Assembly (NCBI RefSeq): GCF_026000295.1
Contig: NZ_AP026769.1
Span: 1,364,001-1,428,000 of the forward strand
Source of the DNA: Helicobacter suis HS1
GTDB lineage: Bacteria > Campylobacterota > Campylobacteria > Campylobacterales > Helicobacteraceae
Direction of reading: 5' to 3'
DNA: 64,000 bases
The position numbers and the translations under genes are program-made. The notes beneath the pieces were generated by a model. That model made no database searches. It was not told the DNA's origin and saw nothing but the letters and a program-made list of their open reading frames with translations. Positions 26,068 to 38,282 of the stretch are shown here, piece after piece (positions within the stretch are counted from its first letter, which is position 1; each line of letters opens with the position of its first letter).

Positions 26068-27982
26068 TTAAGCTTTGGTGTCTTGTAAAATTAAATCGCC
26101 GTTATCGGTTACAAATAAACTCCACCCTTCAGGCACCTTAGCGGTGAAAAAAGGGCCTTCTACAATTGCTGGGCCTTCCATATGCGCCCCGGTTTTTTGT
26201 TCAGCTAAAACCACTACAGGGTTATAGCGCAACCCTCCCTCTTCAAGCACTTCACGACTATGATCTACTTTAGCCGGGGTTGTGTGTTTGGGCAAACTAG
26301 CGCGCAAACTAGAGTGTGAGAGCTCATAACGCACATTGTAAGCTAAGATGCGTTTTTGATCTTTATCTAGTTGGATCGTATCTTTTAGATCACAAACGCG
26401 GCATTCAGACCCGTCAGCATTTTCTATCACCACTTTCCATTCATGCTTGCACTCATTATAATCATAGCCCTCTTGAAACATATGCCTTTTAGCCTGTTCG
26501 CGCATTTGTTCTTGAATCTTTTCAACTTCAGATTTACTCAAATCTGTAATGTCGCGCTCAAAAGTTTGGGCTACATCTGAAAAACTAATTCCATAAGCAG
26601 AGAATACCGCAGCCAGTTTAGGCACAATCACGCGTTTAATGCCCGCTTTTTTAGCCGCTAAACACGCACTCATAGGTCCTCCACCTCCAAAGGCAGCTAA
26701 TACGGTGTCTTTTTGCACATGTTTTTTTTAAGCACGCCGCTAGCTGTTCTGCGTAGGCTTGCTCTAGGGCAAATAAAGCCTTTTATAAGCTCATGCCCAA
26801 AGGTTTAGCGATTTTTTCGGTAATGGTAGAAATCGCGCGTTCTTTATCTAATCTTTGTTGTCCGTTTAAATAAATATCTGGATCAATCACACCTAAGGCT
26901 ACATTGACATCAGTTATAGTCGCCTCTGTACCCCCAAAACCAAAGCAAGCAGGTCCAGGGGCTGCCCCTACGCTATCAGGCCCTACTGTGATAGCGCCCT
27001 TATTATTGACGCGTAAAATAGAGCCCCCGCCCACACCAAAGGACTTTACATCGCTAAGTTCAAAAGAAATTTGAATGCCTTCTACAGACCCGCGCCGCTC
27101 TGTTTTAATTTTATGAGCCTCTACCTCGCCTACATCTGAAGTAGTTCCCCCCACATCTACCATTAAGACATGTTCAAAACCATAGGCTTTAGCTAGGGCT
27201 TTTGTACCCTCAATGCCTCCCCTGGGGCCAGAAGAATAGGTTTTTAAAGCCACAGATTTAGCCACCCGCGAAGAGGCCCCGTCATTGCGATAAATTAACA
27301 GGGGATTTTTAACTTTATGAGCTTTGAGGCGGTGCTCAGCGGAGTATAAAAAGCGCTCCATAGTTGGGTGTAAAAAGCTATTTAAAATGGCTGACCAAAT
27401 GCGCCTAACGCGGCTGGTATCGTTGGTAAATTCCCAAGAAAATAGCACGGGCACAGACCCTAATAAATGTCTAGGAAACTGCAATAAAAACACATGTTTA
27501 AAGGCTTTTTCTGTGTCTTTATCCTTGATAGCCACCACTAAGCGCTCCGCTCCTTTGTTTGTGAGGGTATTCACCGCAGCCACTAGCTCGCTTTCAATTT
27601 TATTAGAATCGCGGATATGCTGTAAAACCACTACACGAGTACCTACAAGACTATCAAACAAATCTTGTTGGTGGGGGGTTTTGGTAAGATTGCCTGAGAG
27701 ATGTGTATCATCTGTGATTAGGCCTAGTTTTGGCCCTTTTCTTTCCACTAGAGCGTTAGTGCCTTGTGTAGAAGAGTAGCGGATAAGCTCGGTACTGTGC
27801 AATAATTTAGTAAAACCACCTTCGCCATAAATTTCTTCACTTGCCTTAGTAATGCCCTTAAAAAAACATTCTGATAAATCTACCGGTGTGGTTAGAGTTT
27901 TTGTAAAGCGCACCTCTGAACCACTCACCACGCAAATATCAGTCAGCGTCCCGCCATTATCTAAATTGACTAAATACTTCAA
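26068..27982 (-). pseudogene. acxA: Acetone carboxylase beta-type subunit AcxA (HyuA family), frameshifted
   Basis: ATP-hydrolysing subunit of acetone carboxylase, with actin-like ATPase segments NLDNGGTLTDICVVSG (start), MVDVGGTTSDVGEVE, SFGVGGGSI and VGAAPGPACFG. The N-terminal frame runs 27982-26783. The C-terminal frame, 26718-26068, carries LAAFGGGGPMSACLAAKKAGIKRVIVPK. Between them at least two indels are needed, one near 26783 and one in an eight-base T run near 26723-26730, after which ALEQAYAEQLAA...CLKK joins the rest. H. pylori AcxA is about 713 residues, which fits the restored length here. Operon order is scoA-scoB-acxA-acxC-acxB. Confidence 0.85.
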
Positions 27983-28035
27983 TGTAACTCCTTATGTTAA
28001 GATTTTTAAAATGCGATGATTTGGCTAATACCTCC

Positions 28036-28653
28036 TTATGGCAAGGGTACATTTCCCACGCCCTGTGCCAATTCTAAAGTGATAAACTTCCCATCTTTAA
28101 TTTCAAACACCCCCAAATTGGTGATGACTTTTGAGACGCATTTAGGACCTGTTAAAGGGAGTGTGCATTGCTTGACTAACTTCAAATTGCCTTTTTTATC
28201 TGTGTGTTGCATGATCACAATCACTTTTTTAGCACTCGCAACCAAATCCATTGCTCCTCCCATGCCCTTAACCAATTTACCCGGTATCATCCAGCTAGCC
28301 AAATCCCCCTGAGTAGAAACCTCCATAGCTCCTAAAATAGTTAAATCAATGTGCCCTCCTCTAATCATTGCAAAACTCTCTGCTGAGCTAAAGTAGCTTG
28401 CCCCAACACTCTCTGTAATGGTCTGTTTGCCCGCATTGATCAAATCTGCATCGGCTTGTTCTCTTGTAGGAAAAGGCCCCATGCCTAGCATTCCATTTTC
28501 ACTTTGCAACATCACGCTAATATCTTTAGGAATGAAGTCTGCGACTAAAGTGGGGATACCAATGCCTAAATTGATAGAATACCCGTCCTTAATATCCTCC
28601 ACTGCCTTTTGTGCCATCTGCTCACGGCTCCAACCTATGTTACTGTGATCCAC
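28036..28653 (-). CDS. scoB: Succinyl-CoA:acetoacetate CoA-transferase subunit B
   Basis: Beta subunit of the CoA transferase that activates acetoacetate using succinyl-CoA, linking acetone breakdown to acetyl-CoA. It has [13 protein letters not shown] near the N-terminus, the catalytic glutamate in [11 protein letters not shown] near residue 51, and [19 protein letters not shown]. Its 205 residues agree with H. pylori ScoB. It directly follows scoA with no gap between stop and start, and precedes acxA. Confidence 0.95.
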   Translation of the reverse strand: MDHSNIGWSREQMAQKAVEDIKDGYSINLGIGIPTLVADFIPKDISVMLQSENGMLGMGPFPTREQADADLINAGKQTITESVGASYFSSAESFAMIRGGHIDLTILGAMEVSTQGDLASWMIPGKLVKGMGGAMDLVASAKKVIVIMQHTDKKGNLKLVKQCTLPLTGPKCVSKVITNLGVFEIKDGKFITLELAQGVGNVPLP

Positions 28654-29349
28654 TTATTCTCCCTTTTTAAGCGTCAATTGTTCAATGCGCTTTTCAAAAA
28701 TACCCTTGAAAATGCGATCCACATACACCCCAGACACATGGATAAAGTTAGGATCAAGTTCTCCTACCTCAACCACTTCCTCCACTTCTACAACGGTTAT
28801 TTTAGCTGCCTTAGCCATCATAGGATTAAAATTCATCGCTGTTTTATTAAAGATCAAATTCCCATACACATCTGCCTTTTTAGCCTTGATAAAAGCAAAG
28901 TCTGCCTTGAGTACTCTTTCTAAGATGTAGGTACGCCCCTCAAACTCCTTATGTTCCTTGCCCTCTGCAACAAGAGTTCCCACTCCCGTAGGCGTATAAA
29001 AACCCGGGATACCAGCCCCACCCGCGCGGATGCGCTCGGCTAAAGTGCCCTGTGGGTTAAATTCTACCTCCATTTCTCCATCTAAAAATTGCCGCTCAAA
29101 GATAGCATTCTCACCCACATAACTAGCAATCATCTTTTTGACCTGCTTGTTTTTTAGGAGTAATCCTAATCCAAAATCATCTACCCCTGCGTTATTAGAA
29201 ATGCATGTAGTGTCCTTGATCCCTGTTTGACTCAAAGCTAAAATGGAATTTTCTGGAATGCCACACAGCCCAAACCCTCCAAACATAATCGTCATGCCAT
29301 CTTTTACCCCGGCAACTGCCTCCTCAATACTGCTCACTACCTTATTCAT
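28654..29349 (-). CDS. scoA: Succinyl-CoA:acetoacetate CoA-transferase subunit A
   Basis: Alpha subunit of the same CoA transferase. Motifs: DGMTIMFGGFGLCGIPEN, SNNAGVDDFGLGLLL, GAGIPGFYTPTGVGT, and NFNPMMAKAAKITVVE. I chose ATG 29349 (MNKVVSSIEEAV), preceded by AAGGGAAG, over an upstream in-frame ATG whose extra 23 residues (Arg/Cys-rich, encoded by the end of fadA) do not fit the family. The resulting 231-residue protein matches H. pylori ScoA. Confidence 0.95.
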   Translation of the reverse strand: MNKVVSSIEEAVAGVKDGMTIMFGGFGLCGIPENSILALSQTGIKDTTCISNNAGVDDFGLGLLLKNKQVKKMIASYVGENAIFERQFLDGEMEVEFNPQGTLAERIRAGGAGIPGFYTPTGVGTLVAEGKEHKEFEGRTYILERVLKADFAFIKAKKADVYGNLIFNKTAMNFNPMMAKAAKITVVEVEEVVEVGELDPNFIHVSGVYVDRIFKGIFEKRIEQLTLKKGE

Positions 29350-29363
29350 GCGCTTCCCTTGAT

Positions 29364-30536
<1,173 letters not shown>

Positions 30537-30630
30537 GTCTGCCTTTCTATATCAAAGTGTAATATTATAGTATAGAGAGGTAACAAAGTTTGGTTAATGA
30601 TAAAAAGTATAGGCTATTTTCTAATAGATT

Positions 30631-31401
30631 TTAGCGGTACTTGTTAACAGCAGCATGGCAGGCTTGCATTAGCGCTCCTCTCACCCCTCTATCTTCTAGC
30701 ACGCTTAGACCCTCAATACTTGCCCCTCCGGGAGTACAAATAGCGGTGGTGATGTCTTGGGGGCTTTGTGTGGTTAGTAAAGAGGCAAAGCCTTCAAAAC
30801 TTCTCTGTACAAGTCTAAATGCCTGTTTATAAGAAAGCCCTTCTCTAACTCCTGCATCAATAAGACCTTGGGCTACTAGACTTAAAAAAGCTAAAGAACT
30901 CCCATTAGTCGCCATAGAAGCATCAATGAGGTGTTCTTTATCTACGCTAACAACTGAGCCAAAACATTCTAAAAGGGTTACTAGGTGTGGGGTTTGTGGG
31001 GTGTTAGCAGGTTCTAAGTACATGGTTGTTGCAGATAAACCCATAGAAGCGGCAATATTGGGCATAAAGCGCACAAACACATTAGCAGTAAGATGTTGTT
31101 TAAGTGTTGCAATGCTAACACCGGCTAAGGCGCTTAAAACAGCATTGGCTACACCGGTATAGGTGAACTGGTTAAAAGCATAAGGTTTAAGGGTTAAAAA
31201 AACCACCATATCATCTACACAAATGGTATTACAGGCTTTGAGTTTGATAAAATCTAAACCTTCTTGTTTTAAAAAGAGTTCAATGTTAGCGGGGTTTCTA
31301 CCGGCTATTATGATGTTTTGTTGCGGGTTTAAGAAAGCGCGCATGCCTTTTAAAATCGCTTGAGTCATGTGGCCATAACCAATAAAGAGTAAATTATTCA
31401 T
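30631..31401 (-). CDS. proC: Pyrroline-5-carboxylate reductase
   Basis: Last step of proline biosynthesis (NAD(P)H-dependent). The 256-residue protein starts with the Rossmann segment [16 protein letters not shown]. Further on it has the [10 protein letters not shown] strand, [12 protein letters not shown], and [23 protein letters not shown] followed by [15 protein letters not shown], the conserved helix and C-terminal signature of ProC. Its start overlaps the end of fliW by 8 bp, so the two are co-transcribed, fliW first. Confidence 0.93.
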   Translation of the reverse strand: MNNLLFIGYGHMTQAILKGMRAFLNPQQNIIIAGRNPANIELFLKQEGLDFIKLKACNTICVDDMVVFLTLKPYAFNQFTYTGVANAVLSALAGVSIATLKQHLTANVFVRFMPNIAASMGLSATTMYLEPANTPQTPHLVTLLECFGSVVSVDKEHLIDASMATNGSSLAFLSLVAQGLIDAGVREGLSYKQAFRLVQRSFEGFASLLTTQSPQDITTAICTPGGASIEGLSVLEDRGVRGALMQACHAAVNKYR

Positions 31402-31798
31402 GGACGGGTTGCTTTTCTTGGTAGAAGTTAGAAATTTTTTCAGAAATTTGATACCGGGGGTATTTGGTGCTATCTAAAATGACTTGAGCCATGAGTTGGT
31501 GATCAAAATTAAAGACTAAAGGCGCTAAGAAATTAATGGTAGATTCTTTAAGGGGGGTTTTAATGACCATGATATTAGCGATCAAAATATTTTTAGCTTT
31601 ATCTAAATTAAGTAGAAGTTGCAAGGCTAGGGGGATTTCAAATTCATAAGCGCGCAGGGCAAAGGGATTAACTAAAGTAAAAGTTGGCGTGGGTGCATCT
31701 GTATTACGCAAGCGCATGAAAATTTCATCAATTTTTTCTAAGTCCATTGTATGAACATGTTCAAAACCCAAAATAGGGGATTTTACACTAAAATGCAT
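31394..31798 (-). CDS. fliW: Flagellar assembly factor FliW
   Basis: Antagonist of CsrA that couples flagellin synthesis to filament assembly by binding flagellin. Its 134 residues carry the FliW pattern: [44 protein letters not shown], and a hydrophobic strand ([28 protein letters not shown]). H. pylori has two FliW paralogues; the gene order with bamD-lon-tyrA just downstream on the opposite strand points to the HP1377 version. It is followed by proC in an overlapping arrangement. Confidence 0.88.
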   Translation of the reverse strand: MHFSVKSPILGFEHVHTMDLEKIDEIFMRLRNTDAPTPTFTLVNPFALRAYEFEIPLALQLLLNLDKAKNILIANIMVIKTPLKESTINFLAPLVFNFDHQLMAQVILDSTKYPRYQISEKISNFYQEKQPVHE

Positions 31799-31891
31799 CC
31801 CAGTCCTTGAAATAATTTATGCGCTTGGTTTATTAAGGATTTTACTACAATCCACACCGAAAAATCAATTAGTAACCTATGGGATTTTTGG

Positions 31892-31897
31892 TATAAT
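31892..31897 (+). promoter_or_regulatory. Extended -10 promoter for the bamD-lon-tyrA operon
   Basis: TGGTATAAT, an extended -10, 30 bp upstream of the ATG at 31927 in the divergent fliW-bamD gap. Confidence 0.6.
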
Positions 31898-31926
31898 GGT
31901 GGTTTCTAAGCAGATTAAGGAATGAA

Positions 31927-32568
31927 ATGCGTATATTTTGGTGTTCACTGGCTTTTACAATCCTATTTTTAGGGTGTGCTAAAAAGGCTAAAGAATCCAT
32001 CTATAACCGCCCGGCAATCTTTTGGTATCAGGGTATTTTGCGTGAAATTTTATTCTTAAACTTAGAAACAGCGGATAATTACTACTCGTCTTTACAAAGC
32101 GAGCATATTAATTCGCCCCTAGTGCCAGATGCCATGATTGCCTTAGGGCAAGCCCATTTGAAAAAGAAAGAGTTTGTATTGGCTGAGTACTATTTTGATG
32201 AATACATCAAGAGATTTGGCAACCAAAGTAATATTGATTATCTGAAGTTTTTAAAGTTGCAGGCGCGCTACTATGCCTTTAAAAACCACAGCAAAGATCA
32301 AGAATTCATGTCTAATACACTTGGTATGTTAAATGACTTTGTGGATAAATACCCCCATAGCCGTTTTCTTAACCAGGTAGAATACATGCAAGTTAAGTTT
32401 ATTTTAGGGCAAAATGAGCTTAACCGCGCAATTGCTAATGTGTATCGCAAGCGCCACCAAAAAGAAGGAGTCAAGCGTTATATGGAACGCGTAGATGAGG
32501 TTTTAGAAAAAGAAACACATCCCAAGAAATCTTACATGCCTTGGTATGTGGCAATATTTAACTGGTAA
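31927..32568 (+). CDS. bamD: Outer-membrane assembly lipoprotein BamD (ComL)
   Basis: Lipoprotein of the BAM complex that inserts beta-barrel proteins. Signal peptide with lipobox FLGC (cysteine at residue 18). Then TPR-like helical repeats (ADNYYSSLQSEH..., PDAMIALGQAHLKKKEFVLAEYYFDEYIKRF, FVDKYPHSRFLNQVEYMQVKF), typical of BamD. At 213 residues it is the usual Helicobacter length. The stop lies 8 bp before the lon start, indicating an operon with lon and tyrA, the order seen in H. pylori HP1378-HP1380. Confidence 0.9.
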   Translation: MRIFWCSLAFTILFLGCAKKAKESIYNRPAIFWYQGILREILFLNLETADNYYSSLQSEHINSPLVPDAMIALGQAHLKKKEFVLAEYYFDEYIKRFGNQSNIDYLKFLKLQARYYAFKNHSKDQEFMSNTLGMLNDFVDKYPHSRFLNQVEYMQVKFILGQNELNRAIANVYRKRHQKEGVKRYMERVDEVLEKETHPKKSYMPWYVAIFNW

Positions 32569-32576
32569 GGGTGAAA

Positions 32577-34966
32577 ATGACAGATAAGTTTCCCAGCGTT
32601 GTACCTGTGATCATTGAAGAGGATACTTTCATGTATCCTTTCATGATTGCACCTATTTTTATCCATAGTGAAGCTAATATTAAAGCAGCTAATAAAGCGA
32701 CTCAAGAAAAAAACGATCTTGTCTTTGTAAGTTGTGTGAAAGCTAATCACGATGGCTTAGATCAAAATAAGTTTTATGATGTGGGGGTGATTGGCTCGAT
32801 TGTGCGTAAAGTGGTTTTACCAGATAATCGCATGAAAATTTTGTTTCAAGGGATTTGTAAAGGAAAAGTGTTAGCCATTGAGTCTCAAGACCCTTTAGAG
32901 GCAATGGTAGATGTGATCACTTATAAAGAATACGACACCGATAAAATTAACGCAATGGTTGATATTTTAAAAGAAAAAGTGGCTAATCTAGCTAATATCA
33001 GCCAGTTTTTTCCACCAGATTTACTCAAGGCCATTGATGATAATAGCGATCCAAACCGCATTGTGGATTTAGTAGCCTCTGCCTTGCGGCTAAAACGCGA
33101 TCAATCCTATGCCCTTTTTGCCAACGATGATACAGAGTGGCGTTTGTTAAATCTCATTGATTTAGTGATGGAGGAGATTAAAACCCAAAAATTACAAAAA
33201 GAGATTAAAAGCAAGGTGCATAGCAAAATGGAGCAGGTTAATAAGGAGTATTTTCTTAAAGAACAGCTCAAACAAATCCAAAAAGAATTGGGCATTGATA
33301 AGCAACGCGATGAGGAAATCCAAGAGTACACCCAAAAGCTCAACGCTATTGAACCTTTTATCACTAAAGAAATACACAAGGAAATTAAAAAACAAATTGA
33401 ACGACTCAGCCGTATCCACCAAGACAGTTCAGATGTAGGGATTTTGCAAAATTACATTGAATGGGTACTGGATATTCCCTTTGGGCAATATAGCCAAAAA
33501 AAGCTCTCTATTAAGGAGGTAGAAAAACAACTCAATATTGATCACTATAGCTTAGAAAAACCCAAAGAGCGCATCGTGGAATACTTTGCCACAATGGAAT
33601 TATTGCGCTTAAGAAAACAGGAAAATAAAGATATTAAGGGTACGATTTTATGTTTTTATGGCCCCCCTGGTGTGGGTAAAACAAGCTTAGCTAATTCCAT
33701 TGCGAAGGCCATTGGTCGCCCACTTGTGCGCATTGCCTTAGGAGGGTTAGAAGATGTTAATGAGTTAAGAGGGCACCGGCGTACTTATTTGGGTTCTATG
33801 CCCGGGCGTATTGTACAGGGTTTGATTGAAGCAAAAAGATGGATTGTGTGATGGTTTTAGATGAAATTGATAAGGTAGATAGAAGTATACGAGGCGATCC
33901 AGCTAGCGCGCTTTTAGAAATTTTAGATCCAGAACAAAACACCAACTTTAGAGATTATTACACGAATTTTAATGTAGATCTCTCTAAAGTTATTTTTATC
34001 GCTACGGCTAATGATATTGCTACTATCCCCGCTCCGCTGCGCGATCGCTTAGAATTTATCAGTGTCTCTAGCTACACACCACAGGAAAAAGAACAAATTG
34101 CGGCTAACTACCTCATTCCTCAAGAGCTTAAAAAACATGCGCTTAAACCAACTGAGGTGGTGTTTAAACCGGAGGCTATCAAGCTTTTGATTGAAAAATA
34201 CACCCGCGAGGCTGGGGTAAGAGGTTTGCGGCGCACGATTGCTACAATCATGCGTAAATGTGCTAAAAAGATTTTACACACCAAACAAGAAGATGAAAAG
34301 AAAAGAAGCAGAAAAATTACAATCACGGAGGAAAATATCCCTGAATTCCTAGACAAAATTGTTTTTGAAATCGATCCGATAGATAAAGAGGACGCGATAG
34401 GAATTGTCAATGGTTTAGCATGGACAAGTGTAGGCGGAGATGTGCTAAAGATTGAAGCGATTAAAATCAAGGGCAAGGGTAATTTAAAACTAACAGGGAG
34501 TTTAGGCGAAGTGATGAAAGAATCGGCTTATATCGCGCATTCTGTGGTTAAGTTGCTTTTAGATGAGGAAGTGATCAACGCTAAGAAGAAAAAAGCTAAA
34601 GAGAGCAAGATTTATAATCTCTATGATATTCATTTGCATGTACCAGAGGGTGCAACCCCTAAAGATGGCCCTAGTGCGGGTATTACAATGGCTACTAGTA
34701 TTGCTTCTATCTTGTGTGAAAAAAAGGTACGCTCAGATGTGGCAATGACAGGAGAATTAACTTTAAGCGGGCGGGTACTACCTATTGGTGGGCTTAAAGA
34801 AAAACTCATTGCTAGTTTTAAGGCTGGTATTAAAACTGCCTTGATTCCTGAGAAAAACTACAAAAGAGACCTTAAAGATATTCCACAAGAAGTCCAAGAT
34901 CACATGGAAATTAAAGCGGTGCAGACAATTGAAGATGTTTTAAGCGTTGCTTTGATCAATCATTAA
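32577..34966 (+). pseudogene. lon: ATP-dependent protease Lon, single frameshift in an A run
   Basis: AAA+ serine protease of the cytosol. N-terminal substrate domain, Walker A FYGPPGVGKTSLANSIA, then after the frameshift [13 protein letters not shown] (Walker B), and the protease domain with the catalytic GPSAGI (Ser) and a downstream lysine region. The frame is lost at 33833-33837, five A where six would read [15 protein letters not shown]. The restored protein would be about 798 residues, close to H. pylori Lon. I favour ATG 32577 (AAGGG upstream) over GTG 32571. Lon is important for viability under stress in Helicobacter, so a miscalled homopolymer is more likely than true loss. Confidence 0.9.
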
Positions 34967-35799
34967 TGCAAGTTGGTATTATCGGGCTAGGCTTAATGGG
35001 GGGATCGATGGGGCTGGCCTTGCAAGAGGTGCGCGCACAACTAGGTATCAAGCGCATTTTAGGCTATGATAATAATCCCTTACATGCACAAATGGCGCTT
35101 AATCTCGGGCTAGTAGAGGAGTGTGTGGACTTAGTAAGCATAAGAGCATGCCAAGTACTCTTTTTGGCCATTCCTTTAGATGGGATTATTCAAAGCTTGC
35201 AACAATTAGAAATTAGTCAAGAAACAACTGTAATTGAGCTAGGCGGGGCTAAGATGCAAATTATTAAATCTATTCCGCCTAAAATCCGCTCACAGGTTAT
35301 CACTAGCCACCCTATGTGTGGAACGGAGTTTTATGGCCCCAAAGCCGCATTAAAAGGGTTATACCGCCATAAAATTGTCATCTTAGTAGATTGTGAGCAA
35401 AATGAAGCCAAACACTTAGAACGGGCTAAGGATATTTTTAGCGCCATTGGCATGCAAATGGTAGAAATGGATGCGCAATCTCATGATAGCCATATTTCTT
35501 TTGTAAGCCACTTACCCCATGTAATTAGTTATGCGCTTGCTAATGTTGTACTCTCTCAAAAAAGCCCACAGACTATTTTATCTTTAGCTGCAGGCGGATT
35601 TAAAGACATGAGTAGGCTTTCTAAAAGTTCGCCTATCATGTGGAAAAGCGTATTTAAACAAAACCAACAGCATATTTTAGAGGCTATGGAGATTTTTATT
35701 AAAGAGATCAACCACGCTAAATCTATGTTAGAGAAACAAGATTATGAGGCCATGCAAGAGTGGATGGCATGTGCTAACAAATTACAAGAATTCATGTAG
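34966..35799 (+). CDS. tyrA: Prephenate dehydrogenase
   Basis: NAD-dependent step to 4-hydroxyphenylpyruvate in tyrosine synthesis. The 277-residue protein starts with the Rossmann motif GIIGLGLMGGSMGLAL. It has the substrate-binding SHPMCGTEFYGP near residue 115 and SHLPHVISYALA near residue 183, both diagnostic for TyrA. Its ATG overlaps the stop of lon by one base (TAATG), so it is the third gene of the bamD-lon operon; fliQ follows 8 bp later. Confidence 0.95.
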   Translation: MQVGIIGLGLMGGSMGLALQEVRAQLGIKRILGYDNNPLHAQMALNLGLVEECVDLVSIRACQVLFLAIPLDGIIQSLQQLEISQETTVIELGGAKMQIIKSIPPKIRSQVITSHPMCGTEFYGPKAALKGLYRHKIVILVDCEQNEAKHLERAKDIFSAIGMQMVEMDAQSHDSHISFVSHLPHVISYALANVVLSQKSPQTILSLAAGGFKDMSRLSKSSPIMWKSVFKQNQQHILEAMEIFIKEINHAKSMLEKQDYEAMQEWMACANKLQEFM

Positions 35800-35807
35800 G
35801 AGTTATT

Positions 35808-36044
35808 ATGGAAGCCCAGTTAATGAAACTAGCCATTGAAACCTACAAAATTACCTTGATGACTTCTTTACCCGTCTTGCTAGTAGGCCTAGTGGTGGGG
35901 CTACTTGTAAGCATTTTTCAAGCCACTACCCAAATTAATGAAATGACTCTTTCTTTTGTGCCTAAGATTTTAGCCGTGATTGCCGTGATTATTTTAACAA
36001 TGCCTTGGATGTTAAACATGCTCTTAGACTACACCTCCACCTAA
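35808..36044 (+). CDS. fliQ: Flagellar export apparatus protein FliQ (C-terminus cut by a displaced patch)
   Basis: Small integral membrane protein of the flagellar type III export gate. It has two hydrophobic helices ([22 protein letters not shown] and [17 protein letters not shown] type), with the conserved [13 protein letters not shown] between them. Here it ends at residue 78, ...NMLLDYTST-stop. Family members run about ten residues further. The TAA lies at 36042, two bases inside a segment copied from mqo (36040-36129), so the truncation is imposed by that patch. murB follows, as in H. pylori HP1419-HP1418. Confidence 0.88.
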   Translation: MEAQLMKLAIETYKITLMTSLPVLLVGLVVGLLVSIFQATTQINEMTLSFVPKILAVIAVIILTMPWMLNMLLDYTST

Positions 36045-36129
36045 GCGTTTTTCAATTTTTTTGACCTTGAAGTTAAAAAATACATGGTTTTGAGGCTTAA
36101 TTTGCATGGCCTCTTCAACAAAACTTTGG
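36040..36129 (-). repeat. Displaced mqo segment across the fliQ-murB junction
   Basis: 90 bp identical to 37619-37708 (offset 1579), same strand as the source. It removes the end of fliQ and the beginning of murB. Confidence 0.95.
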
Positions 36130-36854
36130 AAAGGTTAAAGTGAGGGTGATTAAGCAATGTGGGGATTATGCGGGCTTATTCATCATAGGTTTAGCCAATA
36201 ACCTTTTAGTCTCTTCTAGCGCTAAAAATTTGGCTATGTTAGATACTTGTTTTGATTACATTGTAGATTGTGGTTAAATTTCTTGAAATTCTTCATACCG
36301 CTTAGCAATAAAGGCACATTCTTTATCGCCCACTCCAATAGCCATCTTTTGCATTTCAAAAATTACCTTGTTTTGTAACTCTTTATTGAGTGCATAATGG
36401 CGCACTTTATAAGCGGCTAGTTTGACCTTGCGCGCCTTTTGTGCTGTGTAGTAATGGCAAATGGTTAGTGGTAGAGGATTTACATCTAACTTACCGTTCT
36501 AGCCAGATTGTAGGTGTTATTTTTAAAGTGCGCCTGAAAAAGATCCCGGGGTTTCGTATAGAAGTGCTTAAAGCATGCATGATCATGCGTAAAAACCACC
36601 CTAAAAAGCCTAGTTTTGGGAGTTGTTTTAAAAATCCACCCGGAGATTTTGCGGGGCGGTTACTAGAAATGACCGGGTTAAGAGGTTTTAATTTAGAGCA
36701 TGTGGGTTTTGCAAGCACCCATGCTAACTTTTTAATTAATCTAGGGGGCGCTCACTTTGAGGAAGCGATAAAACTCATTGCCTTAGCCAAAGAGCGCGTT
36801 TTAAACGCCTTTGGCATCATCTTAGAAGAAGAAGTGTGTATAGTGGGGCTTTAA
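36130..36854 (+). pseudogene. murB: UDP-N-acetylenolpyruvoylglucosamine reductase MurB, interrupted by displaced mqo sequence
   Basis: FAD enzyme of the second peptidoglycan precursor step. Native pieces: 36130-36274 ([34 protein letters not shown]..., the FAD-domain start) and 36453-36854 ([17 protein letters not shown]..., PSFGSCFKNPPGDFAGRLLE with the catalytic serine, HANFLINLGGA). Between them lie 178 bp of mqo sequence, and the first residues are also replaced. MurB is essential and no second copy is seen, so the organism must have an intact gene; this strongly suggests the sequence is wrong here. The apparent 137-residue ORF from 36441 is only the C-terminal half. Confidence 0.88.
36275..36452 (-). 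repeat. Second displaced mqo segment, inside murB
   Basis: 178 bp identical to 37856-38033 (offset 1581), same strand as the source. It replaces the middle of murB. Confidence 0.96.
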
Positions 36855-36861
36855 AATTCCT

Positions 36862-38220
36862 CTAATTAAGTGTCTCTAATTCTTCAGGCGATAAATCTTG
36901 ATAAAAACGCTCCAAATGAAAATCAACGCCTAAATATTTCGTAATTTCTTGAGAGTCCACTAATGCATTTTCTAAACAACTAGTTGCGCCCGGGGAGGGA
37001 GTCATGTTAAAAGTAATGCCCTGATGAGTCATTACCTTTTTTTCACCTAATTCTAATTTTTTCTTGGTGCGATCCAACACCTGAGGGCGTACTTCACCAA
37101 ATCCATGCGCATAATGTAAATCGCTTAAAGACAAAGAAGGAATGATCTTGCGCGCATCGTGTAAGAATTTGCGTTTACCAACATAAGGGATTTCAAAAAC
37201 CATGTTTTTAAACACATAATTTCTAATATCTTTTTCAGAAAAAAGATCAAAGACAATACCTAAAACATCTTTATTACAATCCATTTTGAAAAGTTCCCAA
37301 CTAATTCCCCCTAAAAGGCATTTATTGCGCTCTAACTTGGGCATGGCTAAAGCAGTGGGTCCAATGCGGGTTTTTCCTTTAATCACCACATCTGGATCGC
37401 CATGCAAAGCAGCAAAGGGGAGTTTAGGGTTTTGCACGGTATAAACCTTACCGCGTAGTAAATCAGGGACAAAGTAAAAACTCCCCGCCACAGGTAAACA
37501 ACCCAAATCCAGACCATAACCCATAGACTGGGCTAGGGGCAAAGAGTAAGAACCGGCATTGACGAGTACAAACTTAGCATAGATTTCATCAGATTCATGG
37601 GAGATAAGCGCCCAATCGCCTAAGCGTTTTTCAATTTTTTTGACCTTGAAGTTAAAAAATACATGGTTTTGAGGCTTAATTTGCATGGCCTCTTCAACAA
37701 AACTTTGGCTTAAAAGAGCAAAATTCATCGCACACCAATCTTTTTCAAACCCACTTCCCACCACATTTTCGGGGCGATCTAGACCGTGATCTTCAACAAT
37801 CACATTAGGTTCAATTTCCTTTACATTAGCCTTATCAAAAAAAGTTAGTCCGGGATAAATTTCTTGAAATTCTTCATACCGCTTAGCAATAAAGGCACAT
37901 TCTTTATCGCCCACTCCAATAGCCATCTTTTGCATTTCAAAAATTACCTTGTTTTGTAACTCTTTATTGAGTGCATAATGGCGCACTTTATAAGCGGCTA
38001 GTTTGACCTTGCGCGCCTTTTGTGCTGTGTAGTTGGTTTCAATAGAGCCATCATGGATAGTTTGTGAATTGGCTTTAGCATTAGAGCTAACTTTAGCCAA
38101 CGCCCCATTTCTTTCTACAATCGCAATTCTTTTAAGATCGGTGTATTGACTTAACACCCAAAAGGCTGCACACCCAGAAACACCACCCCCCACAATCACC
38201 ACATCAAACTCATTATTCAT
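36862..38220 (-). CDS. mqo: Malate:quinone oxidoreductase
   Basis: Membrane-associated FAD enzyme passing electrons from malate to menaquinone, replacing malate dehydrogenase in Helicobacter. The N-terminus has the dinucleotide site [18 protein letters not shown]. Then [55 protein letters not shown], and a C-terminal [22 protein letters not shown]. At 452 residues it equals the H. pylori enzyme. It is monocistronic and convergent with murB. Parts of it are the source of the two patches in murB. Confidence 0.94.
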   Translation of the reverse strand: MNNEFDVVIVGGGVSGCAAFWVLSQYTDLKRIAIVERNGALAKVSSNAKANSQTIHDGSIETNYTAQKARKVKLAAYKVRHYALNKELQNKVIFEMQKMAIGVGDKECAFIAKRYEEFQEIYPGLTFFDKANVKEIEPNVIVEDHGLDRPENVVGSGFEKDWCAMNFALLSQSFVEEAMQIKPQNHVFFNFKVKKIEKRLGDWALISHESDEIYAKFVLVNAGSYSLPLAQSMGYGLDLGCLPVAGSFYFVPDLLRGKVYTVQNPKLPFAALHGDPDVVIKGKTRIGPTALAMPKLERNKCLLGGISWELFKMDCNKDVLGIVFDLFSEKDIRNYVFKNMVFEIPYVGKRKFLHDARKIIPSLSLSDLHYAHGFGEVRPQVLDRTKKKLELGEKKVMTHQGITFNMTPSPGATSCLENALVDSQEITKYLGVDFHLERFYQDLSPEELETLN

Positions 38221-38282
38221 CGCTTTCCCTTTTACGCAGAATGGCGGATTTTAGCATGTTTTATACCCAAACAATTTAACCA

